Positions 1-13,409 of a stretch of 64,000 nucleotides of DNA are shown here, one piece after another. The first letter of the stretch is position 1, and each line of letters starts with the position of its first letter. This DNA comes from Amblyomma americanum (lineage: Eukaryota; Arthropoda; Arachnida; Ixodida; Ixodidae): contig NC_135504.1 of the NCBI RefSeq assembly GCF_052857255.1, positions 147,338,121 through 147,402,120 on the forward strand, in the 5' to 3' direction. The position numbers and the translations under genes were made by a program. The notes below the pieces were generated by a model, which worked only from the letters and a program-made list of their open reading frames with translations, had not been told where the DNA came from and did not search any database.

Positions 1-129
1 GTTTTGACGCGAATCAGAGGAACACTTGTAAAACCGATGTGTTGTGATTTAGCTCGTTTCGGTCTAAAACAGCTTGTTTCGTTGTATTAAGCACGAATAC
101 ATGCTTTTAGCCCAGTTATAAGAGAAAAA

Positions 130-236
130 GTTTTGACGCTTATCACATGGACACTTGTAAAACCGATGTGTCTAAAACAGCTAGTTCGTTGTATTAAGCA
201 CGAATACATGCTGTTCGCGCAGTTATAAGAGAAAAA
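130..236 (+). repeat. 107-bp deletion variant of the monomer
   Basis: This unit lacks 21 bp between gatgtgt and ctaaaac, plus one T in the following gtttcg, so it is 107 bp long. The missing stretch is bounded by a 2-bp GT repeat. The same double lesion recurs about 17 times, for example near 3575, 5478, 7899, 9939, 17101, 22075, 25262, 27543, 32132, 38131, 40427, 43990, 50238, 55600, 60190 and 61320. A shared lesion at this many sites implies one origin followed by spread through block duplication. Copies near 40427 and 43990 lack one more A. Confidence 0.9.
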
Positions 237-495
237 GTTTTGACGCGTGTCACAGGGACACTTGTAAAACCGATGTGTTTATATATAGCTCGTTTTGGTA
301 TAAAACAGCTTGTTTACTTGTTTTAAGCACGAATACATGCTTTTCGCGCATTTATAAGAGAAAAAAGTTTTGACGCGTATCACATGGACACATTTAAAAC
401 CGATCTGTCCAGATTTAGCTCGTTTCGGTCTAAAACAGCTTGTTTCGTTGTATTAAGCACGAATACATGCTTTTCGCGCAGTTATAAGAGAAAAA

Positions 496-624
496 GTTTT
501 GACGCGTATCACATGGACACTTGTAAAACCGATGTGTTCAGATTTAGCTCGTTTCGGTCTAAAACAACTTGTTTCGTTGTATTAAGCACGAATACATGCT
601 TTTCGCGCAGTTATAAGAGAAAAC
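496..624 (+). repeat. Representative 129-bp monomer
   Basis: This is a typical full-length unit, given as a reference for the variants. It has 24 C and 26 G and contains nine CpG dinucleotides, about twice the number expected from its composition. It has no stop in one plus-strand frame (43 codons). A weak dyad, TTCGT...ACGAA, flanks the TGTATTAAGC segment, and another, AAGCA...TGCTT, overlaps it. Confidence 0.9.
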
Positions 625-882
625 GTTTTGACGCGTGTCACAGGGACACTTGTAAAACCGATGTGTTTAGATATAGCTCGTTTTGGTATAAAACAGCTTG
701 TTTACTTGTTTTAAGCACGAATGCATGCTGTTCGCGCAGTTAAAAGAGAAAAAGGTTTGACGCGTCTCACAGGGACACTTGTAAAACCGATGTGTTCAGA
801 TTTAGCTCGTTTCGGTCTAAAACAGCTTGTTTCGTTGTATTAAGCAAGAATACATGCTTTTCGCGCAGTTATAAGAGAAAAA

Positions 883-1009
883 GTTTTGACGCGTGTCACA
901 GGGACACTTGTAAAACCGGTGTTCAGATTTACCTCGTTTCGGACTAAAACAGCTTGTTTCGTTGGATTAAGCACGAATACGTGCTTTTCGCGTAGTTATA
1001 GAAGAAAAA
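883..1009 (+). repeat. 127-bp variant monomer (accggtgttc haplotype)
   Basis: This variant has lost 2 bp at the start of its core (ccggtgttc in place of ccgatgtgttc). It carries a linked set of changes: acctcgtttcggact in the core and ggattaagc or tgattaagc downstream. The acctcg/ggactaaaa combination also occurs on units without the deletion, so the substitutions probably came first. The 2-bp loss shifts the plus-strand frame, which is why predicted peptides often start anew here. Confidence 0.8.
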
Positions 1010-2184
1010 GTTTTGACGCGTATTTGACTTGTAAAACCGATGTGTTCAGATTTAGCTCGTTTCGGTCTAAAACAACTTGTTTCGTTGTATTAAGTACGAA
1101 TACATGCTTTTCGCGCAGTTATAAGAGAAAAAGTTTTGACGCGTGTCACAGGGACACCTGTAAAACCGATGTGTTTAGATATAGCTCGTTTTGGTATAAA
1201 ACAGCTTGTTTACTTGTTTTAAGCACGAATGCATGCTGTTCGCGCAGTTATAAGAGAAAAAGTTTTGACGCGTATCACATGGACACTTGTAAAACCGATG
1301 TGTTCAGATCTAGCTCGTTTTGGTCTAAAACAGCTTGTTTCGTTGTATTAAGCACGAATACATGCTGTTCGCGCAGTTATAAGTGAAAAAGTTCTGACAA
1401 GTGTCACAGGGACACTTGTAAAACCGATGTGTTCAGATTTAGCTCATCTCGGTCTAAAACAGCTTGTTTTGTTGTATTAAGCAAGAATACATGCTTTTCG
1501 CGCAGTTATAAGAGAAAAAGTTTTGACGCGTGTCACAGGGACAATTGTAAAACCGATGTGTTCAGATTTACCTCGTTTCGGACTAAAACAGCTTGTTTCG
1601 TTGGATTAAGCACGAATACATGCTTTTCGCGCAGTTATAAGAGAAAAAAGTTTTGACGCGTATCACATGGACACATTTAAAACCGATGTGTCCAGATTTA
1701 GCTCGTTTCGGTCTAAAACAGCTTGTTTCGTTGTATTAAGCAAGAATACATGCTTTTCGCACAGTTATAAGAGAAAATGATTTGACGCGTTTCACAGGGA
1801 CACTTGTAAAACCGATGTGTTCAGATTTAGCTCGTTTCGGTCTAAAACAACTTGTTTCGTTGTATTAAGCACGAATACATGCTTTTCGCGCATTTATAAG
1901 AGAAAAAAGTTTTGACGCGTATCACATGGACACATTTAAAACCGATCTGTCCAGATTTAGCTCGTTTCGGTCTAAAACAGCTTGTTTCGTTGTATTAAGC
2001 ACGAATACATGCTTTTCGCGCAGTTATAAGAGAAAAAGTTTTGACGCGTATCACATGGACACTTGTAAAACCGATGTGTTCAGATTTAGCTCGTTTCGGT
2101 CTAAAACAACTTGTTTCGTTGTATTAAGCACGAATACATGCTTTTCGCGCAGTTATAAGAGAAAATGTTTTGACGCGTGTCACA

Positions 2185-5100
2185 GGGACACTTGTAAAAC
2201 CGATGTGTTTAGATATAGCTCGTTTTGGTATAAAACAGCTTGTTTACTTGTTTTAAGCACGAATGCATGCTGTTCGCGCAGTTAAAAGAGAAAAAGGTTT
2301 GACGCGTCTCACAGGGACACTTGTAAAACCGATGTGTTCAGATTTAGCTCGTTTCGGTCTAAAACAGCTTGTTTCGCTGTATTAAGCAAGAATACATGCT
2401 TTTCGCGCAGTTATAAGAGAAAAAGTTTTGACGCGTGTCACAGGGACACTTGTAAAACCGGTGTTCAGATTTACCTCGTTTCGGACTAAAACAGCTTGTT
2501 TCGTTGGATTAAGCACGAATACGTGCTTTTCGCGTAGTTATAGAAGAAAAAGTTTTGACGCGTATTGGACTTGTAAAACCGATGTGTTCAGATTTAGCTC
2601 ATCTCGGTCTAAAACAGCTAGTTTCGTTGTATTAAGCACGAATACATGCTTTTCGCGCAGTTATAAGAGAAAAAGTTTTGACGCGTATCACATGGACACT
2701 TGTAAAACCGATGTGTTCAGATCTAGCTCGTTTTGGTCTAAAACAGCTTGTTTCGTTGTATTAAGCACGAATACATGCTGTTCGCGCAGTTATAAGTGAA
2801 AAAGTTCTGACAAGTGTCACAGGGACACTTGTAAAACCGATGTGTTCAGATTTAGCTCATCTCGGTCTAAAACAGCTTGTTTCGTTGTATTAAGCAAGAA
2901 TACATGCTTTTCGCGCAGTTATAAGAGAAAAAGTTTTGACGCGTGTCACAGGGACAATTGTAAAACCGATGTGTTCAGATTTACCTCGTTTCGGTCTAAA
3001 ACAGCTTGTTTCGTTGTATTAAGCACGAATACATGCTTTTCGCGCAGTTATAAGAGAAAAAGTTCTGACGCGTATTAGAGGGACTTGTAAAACAGATGTG
3101 TTCAGATTTAGCTCATCTCGGTCTAAAACAGCTTGTTTCGTTGTATTAAGCACGAAACATGCTTTTCGCTCAGTTATAAGAGAAAAAGTTTTGACGCGTA
3201 TCAGAGGAAGACTTGTAAAACCGATGTGTTCAGATATAGCTCGTTTCGGTCTAAAACAGCTTGTTTCGTTGTATTAAGCAAGAATACATGCTTTTCGCGC
3301 GGTTATAAGAGAAAAAGTTTTGACGCGTGTCACAGGGACACTTGTAAAACCGATGTGTTCAGATTTACCTCGTTTCGGACTAAAACAGCTTGTTTCGTTG
3401 GATTAATCACGAATACATGCTTTTCGCGCAGTTATCAGAGAAAACGTTTTGACGCGAATCAGAGGAACACTTGTAAAACCGATGTGTTGTGATTTAGCTC
3501 GTTTCGGTCTAAAACAGCTTGTTTCGTTGTATTAAGCACGAATACATGCTTTTAGCCCAGTTATAAGAGAAAAAGTTTTGACGCTTATCACATGGACACT
3601 TGTAAAACCGATGTGTCTAAAACAGCTAGTTCGTTGTATTAAGCACGAATACATGCTGTTCGCGCAGTTATAAGAGAAAAAGTTTTGACGCGTGTCACAG
3701 GGACACTTGTAAAACCGATGTGTTCAGATTTAGCTCATCTCGGTCTAAAACAACTAGTTTCGTTGTATTAAGCACGAATACATGCTTTTCGCGCAGTTAT
3801 AAAAGAAAAAGTTTTGACGCGTATCACGTGGATACTTGTAAAACCGATGTGTTTAGATATAGCTCGTATCGGTATAAAACAGCTTGTTTCGTGGTTTTAA
3901 GCACGAATACATGCTTTTCGCGCAGTTATAAGAGAAAAAAGTTTTGACGCGTGTCACAGGGACACTTGTAAAACCGATGTCTTCAGATATAGCTCGTTTT
4001 GGTATAAAACAACTTGTTTCGTTGTTTTAAGCACGAATACATGCTTTTCGCGCATTTATAGAAGAAAACGTTTTGAGGCGTATTAGAGGGACACTTGTAA
4101 AACCGATGTGTTTAGATATAGCTCGTTTTGGTATAAAACAGCTTGTTTACTTGTTTTAAGCACGAATGCATGCTGTTCGCGCAGTTAAAAGAGAAAAAGG
4201 TTTGACGCGTCTCACAGGGACACTTGTAAAACCGATGTGTTCAGATTTAGCTCGTTTCGGTCTAAAACAGCTTGTTTCGCTGTATTAAGCAATAATACAT
4301 GCTTTTCGCGCAGTTATAAGAGAAAAAGTTTTGACGCGTGTCACAGGGACACTTGTAAAACCGGTGTTCAGATTTACCTCGTTTCGGACTAAAACAGCTT
4401 GTTTCGTTGGATTAAGCACGAATACGTGCTTTTCGCGTAGTTATAGAAGAAAAAGTTTTGACGCGTATTGGACTTGTAAAACCGATGTGTTCAGATTTAG
4501 CTCATCTCGGTCTAAAACAGCTAGTTTCGTTGTATTAAGCACGAATACATGCTTTTCGCGCAGTTATAAGAGAAAAAGTTTTGACGCGTATCACATGGAC
4601 ACTTGTAAAACCGATGTGTTCAGATCTAGCTCGTTTTGGTCTAAAACAGCTTGTTTCGTTGTATTAAGCACGAATACATGCTGTTCGCGCAGTTATAAGT
4701 GAAAAAGTTCTGACAAGTGTCACAGGGACACTTGTAAAACCGATGTGTTCAGATTTAGCTCATCTCGGTCTAAAACAGCTTGTTTCGTTGTATTAAGCAA
4801 GAATACATACTTTTCGCGCAGTTATAAGAGAAAAAGTTTTGACGCGTGTCACAGGGACAATTGTAAAACCGATGTGTTCAGATTTACCTCGTTTCGGTCT
4901 AAAACAGCTTGTTTCGTTGTATTAAGCACGAATACATGCTTTTCGCGCAGTTATAAGAGAAAAAGTTCTGACGCGTATTAGAGGGACTTGTAAAACAGAT
5001 GTGTTCAGATTTAGCTCATCTCGGTCTAAAACAGCTTGTTTCGTTGTATTAAGCACGAAACATGCTTTTCGCTCAGTTATAAGAGAAAAAGTTTTGACGC

Positions 5101-5990
5101 GTATCAGAGGAAGACTTGTAAAACCGATGTGTTCAGATATAGCTCGTTTCGGTCTAAAACAGCTTGTTTCGTTGTATTAAGCAAGAATACATGCTTTTCG
5201 CGCATTTATAAGTGAAAAAGTTTTGACAAGTGTCACAGGGACACTTGTAAAACCGATGAGTTCAGATTTAGCTCATCTCGGTCTAAGACAGCTAGTTTCG
5301 TTGTATTAAGCAAGAATACATGCTTTTCGCGCAGTTATCAGAGAAAACGTTTTGACGCGAATCAGAGGAACACTTGTAAAACCGATGTGTTGTGATTTAG
5401 CTCGTTTCGGTCTAAAACAGCTTGTTTCGTTGTATTAAGCACGAATACATGCTTTTAGCCCAGTTATAAGAGAAAAAGTTTTGACGCTTATCACATGGAC
5501 ACTTGTAAAACCGATGTGTCTAAAACAGCTAGTTCGTTGTATTAAGCACGAATACATGCTGTTCGCGCAGTTATAAGAGAAAAAGTTTTGACGCGTGTCA
5601 CAGGGACACTTGTAAAACCGATGTGTTCAGATTTAGCTCATCTCGGTCTAAAACAACTAGTTTCGTTGTATTAAGCACGAATACATGCTTTTCGCGCAGT
5701 TATAAAAGAAAAAGTTTTGACGCGTATCACGTGGATACTTGTAAAACCGATGTGTTTAGATATAGCTCGTATCGGTATAAAACAGCTTGTTTCGTGGTTT
5801 TAAGCACGAATACATGCTTTTCGCGCAGTTATAAGAGAAAAAAGTTTTGACGCGTGTCACAGGGACACTTGTAAAACCGATGTCTTCAGATATAGCTCGT
5901 TTTGGTATAAAACAACTTGTTTCGTTGTTTTAAGCACGAATACATGCTTTTCGCGCATTTATAGAAGAAAACGTTTTGAGGCGTATTAGA
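2185..5990 (+). repeat. Higher-order repeat, 1903-bp period, two copies
   Basis: Copy one is about 2185-4087 and copy two about 4088-5990. Matching landmarks 1903 bp apart include 2428/4331, 2842/4745, the gcgaatcagagg unit at 3446/5349, and 3720/5623. Copy two differs from copy one near 5200-5340, where it carries a gttttgacaagtgtc unit with gatgagttcag. Edges are accurate to roughly a monomer. Confidence 0.75.
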
Positions 5991-6519
5991 GGGACACTTG
6001 TAAAACCGATGTGTTCAGATTTAGCTCATCTCGGTCTAAAACAGCTTGTTTCGTTGTATTAGGCACGAATACATGCTTTTCGCGCAGTTATAAGAGAAAA
6101 AGTTTTGACGCGTATCAGAGGAACACATTTAAACCGATGTGTTCAGATTTAGCTCGTTTCGGTCTAAAACAACTTGTTTCGTTGTATTAAGCACGAATAC
6201 GTGCTTTTCACGCAGTTATAAGAGAAAAAGTTTTGACGCGTATCACGTGGATACTTGTAAAACCGGTGTGTTTAGATATAGCTCGTTTCGGTCTAAAACA
6301 GCTTGTTTCGTTGTATTAAGCAAGAATACATGCTTTTCGCGCAGTTATAAGAGAAAAAGTTTTGACGCGTGTCACAGGGACAATTGTAAAACCGATGTGT
6401 TCAGATTTACCTCGTTTCGGACTAAAACAGCTTGTTTCGTTGGATTAAGCACGAATACATGCTTTTCGCGCAGTTATAGAAGAAAAAGTTTTGACGCGTA
6501 TTGGACTTGTAAAACCGAT

Positions 6520-9500
6520 GTGTTCAGATTTAGCTCATCTCGGTCTAAAACAGCTAGTTTCGTTGTATTAAGCACGAATACATGCTTTTCGGGCAGTTAT
6601 AAGAGAAAAAGTTTTGACGCGTATCACATGGACACTTGTAAAACCGATGTGTTCACATCTAGCTCGTTTTGGTCTAAAACAGCTTGTTTCGTTGTATTAA
6701 GCACGAATACATGCTGTTCGCGCAGTTATAAGTGAAAAAGTTCTGACAAGTGTCACAGGGACACTTGTAAAACCGATGTGTTCAGATTTAGCTCATCTCG
6801 GTCTAAAACAGCTTGTTTCGTTGTATTAAGCAAGAATACATGCTTTTCGCGCAGTTATAAGAGAAAAAGTTTTGACGCGTGTCACAGGGACAATTGTAAA
6901 ACCGATGTGTTCAGATTTACCTCGTTTCGGACTAAAACAGCTTGTTTCGTTGGATTAAGCACGAATACATGCTTTTCGCGCAGTTATAAGTGAAAAAAGT
7001 TTTGACGCGTATCACATGGACACATTTAAAACCGATGTGTCCAGATTTAGCTCGTTTCGGTCTAAAACAGCTTGTTTCGTTGTATTAAGCAAGAATACAT
7101 GCTTTTCGCACAGTTATAAGAGAAAATGATTTGACGCGTTTCACAGGGACACTTGTAAAACCGATGTGTTCAGATTTAGCTCGTTTCGGTCTAAAACAAC
7201 TTGTTTCGTTGTATTAAGCACGAATACATGCTTTTCGCGCAGTTATAAGAGAAAAAGTTCTGACGCGTATTAGAGGGACTTGTAAAACAGATGTGTTCAG
7301 ATTTAGCTCATCTCGGTCTAAAACAGCTTGTTTTGTTGTATTAAGCACGAAACATGCTTTTCGCTCAGTTATAAGAGAAAAAGTTTTGACGCGTATCAGA
7401 GGAAGACTTGTAAAACCGATGTGTTCAGATATAGCTCGTTTCGGTCTAAAACAGCTTGTTTCGTTGTATTAAGCAAGAATACATGCTTTTCGTGCGGTTA
7501 TAAGAGAAAAAGTTTTGACGCGTGTCACAGGGACACTTGTAAAACCGATGTGTTCAGATTTACCTCGTTTCGGACTAAAACAGCTTGTTTCGTTGGATTA
7601 ATCACGAATACATGCTTTTCGCGCATTTATAAGTGAAAAAGTTTTGACAAGTGTCACAGGGTCACTTGTAAAACCGATGAGTTCAGATTTAGCTCATCTC
7701 GGTCTAAGACAGCTAGTTTCGTTGTATTAAGCAAGAATACATGCTTTTCGCGCAGTTATCAGAGAAAACGTTTTGACGCGTATCAGAGGAACACTTGTAA
7801 AACCGATGTGTTGTGATTTAGCTCGTTTCGGTCTAAAACAGCTTGTTTCGTTGTATTAAGCACGAATACATGCTTTTAGCCCAGTTATAAGAGAAAAAGT
7901 TTTGACGCTTATCACATGGACACTTGTAAAACCGATGTGTCTAAAACAGCTAGTTCGTTGTATTAAGCACGAATACATGCTGTTCGCGCAGTTATAAGAG
8001 AAAAAGTTTTGACGCGTGTCACAGGGACACTTGTAAAACCGATGTGTTCAGATTTAGCTCATCTCGGTCTAAAACAACTAGTTTCGTTGTATTAAGCACG
8101 AATACATGCTTTTCGCGCAGTTATAAGAGAAAAAGTTTTGACGCGTATCACGTGGATACTTGTAAAACCGATGTGTTTAGATATAGCTCGTATCGGTATA
8201 AAACAGCTTGTTTCGTGGTTTTAAGCACGAATACATGCTTTTCGCGCAGTTATAAGAGAAAAAAGTTTTGACGCGTGTCACAGGGACACTTGTAAAACCG
8301 ATGTCTTCAGATATAGCTCGTTTTGGTATAAAACAACTTGTTTCGTTGTTTTAAGCACGAATACATGCTTTTCGCGCATTTATAGAAGAAAACGTTTTGA
8401 CGCGTATTAGAGGGACACTTGTAAAACCGATGTGTTCAGATTTAGCTCATCTCGGTCTAAAACAGCTTGTTTCGTTGTATTAAGCACGAATACATGCTTT
8501 TCGCGCAGTTATAAGAGAAAAAGTTTTGACGCGTATCAGAGGAACACATTTAAACCGATGTGTTCAGATTTAGCTCATCTCGGTCTAAAACAGCTAGTTT
8601 CGTTGTATTAAGCACGAATACATGCTTTTCGGGCAGTTATAAGAGAAAAAGTTTTGACGCGTATCACATGGACACTTGTAAAACCGATGTGTTCAGATCT
8701 AGCTCGTTTTGGTCTAAAACAGCTTGTTTCGTTGTATTAAGCACGAATACATGCTGTTCGCGCAGTTATAAGTGAAAAAGTTCTGACAAGTGTCACAGGG
8801 ACACTTGTAAAACCGATGTGTTCAGATTTAGCTCATCTCGGTCTAAAACAGCTTGTTTCGTTGTATTAAGCAAGAATACATGCTTTTCGCGCAGTTCTAA
8901 GAGAAAAAGTTTTGACGCGTGTCACAGGGACAATTGTAAAACCGATGTGTTCAGATTTACCTCGTTTCGGACTAAAACAGCTTGTTTCGTTGGATTAAGC
9001 ACGAATACATGCTTTTCGCGCAGTTATAAGTGAAAAAAGTTTTGACGCGTATCACATGGACACATTTAAAACCGATGTGTCCAGATTTAGCTCGTTTCGG
9101 TCTAAAACAGCTTGTTTCGTTGTATTAAGCAAGAATACATGCTTTTCGCACAGTTATAAGAGAAAATGATTTGACGCGTTTCACAGGGACACTTGTAAAA
9201 CCGATGTGTTCAGATTTAGCTCGTTTCGGTCTAAAACAACTTGTTTCGTTGTATTAAGCACGAATACATGCTTTTCGCGCAGTTATAAGAGAAAAAGTTC
9301 TGACGCGTATTAGAGGAACTTGTAAAACAGATGTGTTCAGATTTAGCTCATCTCGGTCTAAAACAGCTTGTTTTGTTGTATTAAGCACGAAACATGCTTT
9401 TCGCTCAGTTATAAGAGAAAAAGTTTTGACGCGTATCAGAGGAAGACTTGTAAAACCGATGTGTTCAGATATAGCTCGTTTCGGTCTAAAACAGCTTGTT

Positions 9501-10599
9501 TCGTTGTATTAAGCAAGAATACATGCTTTTCGCGCGGTTATAAGAGAAAAAGTTTTGACGCGTGTCACAGGGACACTTGTAAAACCGATGTGTTCAGATT
9601 TACCTCGTTTCGGACTAAAACAGCTTGTTTCGTTGGATTAATCACGAATACATGCTTTTCGCGCATTTATAAGTGAAAAAGTTTTGACAAGTGTCACAGG
9701 GACACTTGTAAAACCGATGAGTTCAGATTTAGCTCATCTCGGTCTAAGACAGCTAGTTTCGTTGTATTAAGCAAGAATACATGCTTTTCGCGCAGTTATC
9801 AGAGAAAACGTTTTGACGCGTATCAGAGGAACACTTGTAAAACCGATGTGTTGTGATTCAGCTCGTTTCGGTCTAAAACAGCTTGTTTCGTTGTATTAAG
9901 CACGAATACATGCTTTTAGCCCAGTTATAAGAGAAAAAGTTTTGACGCTTATCACATGGACACTTGTAAAACCGATGTGTCTAAAACAGCTAGTTCGTTG
10001 TATTAAGCACGAATACATGCTGTTCGCGCAGTTATAAGAGAAAAAGTTTTGACGCGTGTCACAGGGACACTTGTAAAACCGATGTGTTCAGATTTAGCTC
10101 ATCTCGGTCTAAAACAACTAGTTTCGTTGTATTAAGCACGAATACATGCTTTTCGCGCAGTTATAAGAGAAAAAGTTTTGACGCGTATCACGTGGATACT
10201 TGTAAAACCGATGTGTTTAGATATAGCTCGTATCGGTATAAAACAGCTTGTTTCGTGGTTTTAAGCACGAATACATGCTTTTCGCGCAGTTATAAGAGAA
10301 AAAAGTTTTGACGCGTGTCACAGGGACACTTGTAAAACCGATGTCTTCAGATATAGCTCGTTTTGGTATAAAACAACTTGTTTCGTTGTTTTAAGCACGA
10401 ATACATGCTTTTCGCGCATTTATAGAAGAAAACGTTTTGACGCGTATTAGAGGGACACTTGTAAAACCGATGTGTTCAGATTTAGCTCATCTCGGTCTAA
10501 AACAGCTTGTTTCGTTGTATTAAGCACGAATACATGCTTTTCGCGCAGTTATAAGAGAAAAAGTTTTGACGCGTATCAGAGGAACACATTTAAACCGAT
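6520..10599 (+). repeat. Higher-order repeat, 2040-bp period, two copies
   Basis: Copy one is about 6520-8559 and copy two about 8560-10599. Landmarks exactly 2040 bp apart include 6778/8818, the cacgaaacatg unit at 7328/9368, 7770/9810 and 8044/10084. After 10600 the sequence follows the segment at 6139 instead, which suggests overlapping unequal exchange. The copies differ by scattered substitutions, such as cgtgcggtt near 7491 against cgcgcggtt near 9531. Confidence 0.8.
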
Positions 10600-13409
10600 G
10601 TGTTCAGATTTAGCTCGTTTCGGTCTAAAACAACTTGTTTCGTTGTATTAAGCACGAATACGTGCTTTTCGCGCAGTTATAAGAGAAAAAGTTTTGACGC
10701 GTATCACGTGGATACTTGTAAAACCGGTGTGTTTAGATATAGCTCGTTTCGGTCTAAAACAGCTTGTTTCGTTGTATTAAGCAAGAATACATGCTTTTCG
10801 CGCAGTTATAAGAGAAAAAGTTTTGACGCGTGTCACAGGGACAATTGTAAAACCGATGTGTTCAGATTTACCTCGTTTCGGACTAAAACAGCTTGTTTCG
10901 TTGGATTAAGCACGAATACATGCTTTTCGCGCAGTTATAAGAGAAAAAAGTTTTGACGCGCATCACATGGACACATTTAAAACCGTTGTGTCCAGATTTA
11001 GCTCGTTTCGGTCTAAAACAGCTTGTTTCGTTGTATTAAGCAAGAATACATGCTTTTCGCACAGTTATAAGAGAAAATGATTTGACGCGTATCAGAGGAA
11101 GACTTGTAAAACCGATGTGTTCAGATATAGCTCGTTTCGGTCTAAAACAGCTTGTTTCGTTGTATTAAGCACGAGTACATGCTTTTAGCGCAGTTATAAG
11201 AGAAAAAGTTTTGACGCGTATTACATGGACACTTGTAAAACCGATGTGTTCAGATCTAGGTCATCTCGGTCTAAAACAGCTAGTTTCGTTGTATTAAGCA
11301 AGAATACATGCTTTTCGCGCAGTTATAAGAGAAAAAGTTTTGACGCGTGTCACAGGGACACTTGTAAAACCGATGTGTTTAGATATAGCTCGTTTTGGTA
11401 TAAAACAGCTTGTTTCGTTGTTTTAAGCACGAATACATGCTGTTCGCGCAGTTAGAAGAGAAAAAGGTTTGACGCGTCTCACAGGGACACTTATAAAACC
11501 GATGTGTTCAGATTTAGCTCGTTTCGGTCTAAAACAGCTTGTTTCGTTGTATTAAGCAAGAATACATGCTTTTCGCGCAGTTATAAGAAAAAGTTTTGAC
11601 GCGTGTCACAGGGACACTTGTAAAACCGGTGTTCAGATTTACCTCGTTTCGGACTAAAACAGCTTGTTTCGTTTGATTAAGCACGAATACATGCTTTTCG
11701 CGCAGTTATAAGAGAAAAAAGTTTTGACGCGATTCACATGGACACTTAAAACCGATGTTTTCAGATTTAGCTCGTTTCGGTCTAAAACAGCTTGTTTCGT
11801 TGTATTAAGCATGAATACTTGCTTTTCGCGCAGTTATAAGAGAAAAAGTTTTGACGCGTTTCACAGGGACACTTGTAAAACCGATGTGTTCAGATTTAGC
11901 TCGTTTTGGTCTAAAACAACTTGTTTCGTTGTATTAAGCAAGAATACATGCTTTTCGCGCAGTTAAAAGAGAAAAAGTTTTGACGCGTTTCACAGGGACA
12001 CTTGTAAAACCGATGTGTTCAGATTTAGCTCGTTTCGGTCTAAAACAACTTGTGTCGTTGTATTAAGCACGAATACATGCTTTTCGCGGAGTTTTAAGAG
12101 AAAAAGTTTTGACGCGTATCACGTGGATACTTGTAAAACGGATGTGTTTAGATATAGCTCGTTTTGTTATAAAACCGCTTGTTTCGTTGTTTTAAGCAAG
12201 AATACGTGCTTTTCGCGTAGTTATAGAAGAAAAAGTTTTGACGCGTATTGGACTTGTAAAACCGATGTGTTCAGATTTAGCTCATCTCGGTCTAAAACAG
12301 CTTGTTTCGTTGTATTAAGCACGAATACATGCTTTTCGCGCAGTTATAAGAGAAAAAAGTTTTGACGCGCATCACATGGACACATTTAAAACCGTTGTGT
12401 CCAGATTTAGCTCGTTTCGGTCTAAAACAGCTTGTTTCGTTGTATTAAGCAAGAATACATGCTTTTCGCACAGTTCTAAGAGAAAATGATTTGACGCGTA
12501 TCAGAGGAAGACTTGTAAAACCGATGTGTTCAGATATAGCTCGTTTCGGACTAAACCAGCTTGTTTCGTTGGATTAAGCACGAATACATGCTTTTCGCGC
12601 ATTTATAAGAGAAAAAAGTTTTGACGCGTATCACATGGACACATTTAAAACCGATCTTTCCAGATTTAGCTCGTTTCGGTCTAAAACAGCTAGTTTCGTT
12701 GTATTAAGCACGAATACATGCTTTTCGCGCAGTTATAAGAGAAAAAGTTTTCACGCGTATCACATGGACACTTGTAAAACCGATGTGTTCAGATTTAGCT
12801 CGTTTCGGTCTAAAACAACTTGTTTCGTTGTATTAAGCACGAATACATGCTTTTCGCGCAGTTATAAGAGAAAAAGTTTTGACGCGTATCAGAGGAAGAC
12901 TTGTAAAACCGATGTGTTCAGATATAGCTCGTTTCGGTCTAAAACAGCTTGTTTCGTTGTATTAAGCAAGAATACATGCTTTTCGCGCAGTTATAAGAGA
13001 AAAAGTTTTGACGCGTGTCACAGGGACACTTGTAAAACCGATGTGTTCAGATTTACCTCGCTTCGGACTAAAACAGCTTGTTTCGTTGGATTAAGCACGA
13101 ATACATGCTTTTCGCGCAGTTATAAGAGAAAAAGTTTTGACGCGTATTGGGCTTGTAAAACCGATGTGTTCAGATTTAGCTCATCTCGGTCTAAAACAGC
13201 TTGTTTCGTTGTATTAAGCACGAATACATGCTTTTCGCGCAGTTATAAGAGAAAAAGTTTTGACGCGTATCAGAGGAAGACTTGTAAAACCGATGTGTTC
13301 AGATACAGCTCGTTTCGGTCTAAAACAGCTTGTTTCGTTGTATTAAGCAAGAATACATGCTTTTCGCGCAGTTATAAGAGAAAAAGTTTTGACGCGTGTC
13401 ACAGGGACA
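10600..13409 (+). repeat. Mosaic satellite stretch without a clear HOR period
   Basis: Monomers here are drawn from the same variants as elsewhere but in an order I could not assign to one tandem period. The first 350 bp resemble 6139-6480. The segment near 12635-13522 has the longest uninterrupted plus-strand frame in the array (295 codons), made of seven in-register units. A short unit lacking GA near 11585 (ataagaaaaag) is seen here. Confidence 0.6.

Larger units (their letters stand above)
367..2799 (+). repeat. Higher-order repeat, 1542-bp period
   Basis: The monomer order from about 367 recurs from about 1909 with a shift of 1542 bp. Examples are the gatctgtcc unit at 384 and 1926, and the accggtgttc unit at 886 and 2428. 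Near 1020-1260 the first copy has one additional monomer, so the shift falls to 1413 bp for the agatctagctcg unit (1263 versus 2676). Confidence 0.7.
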
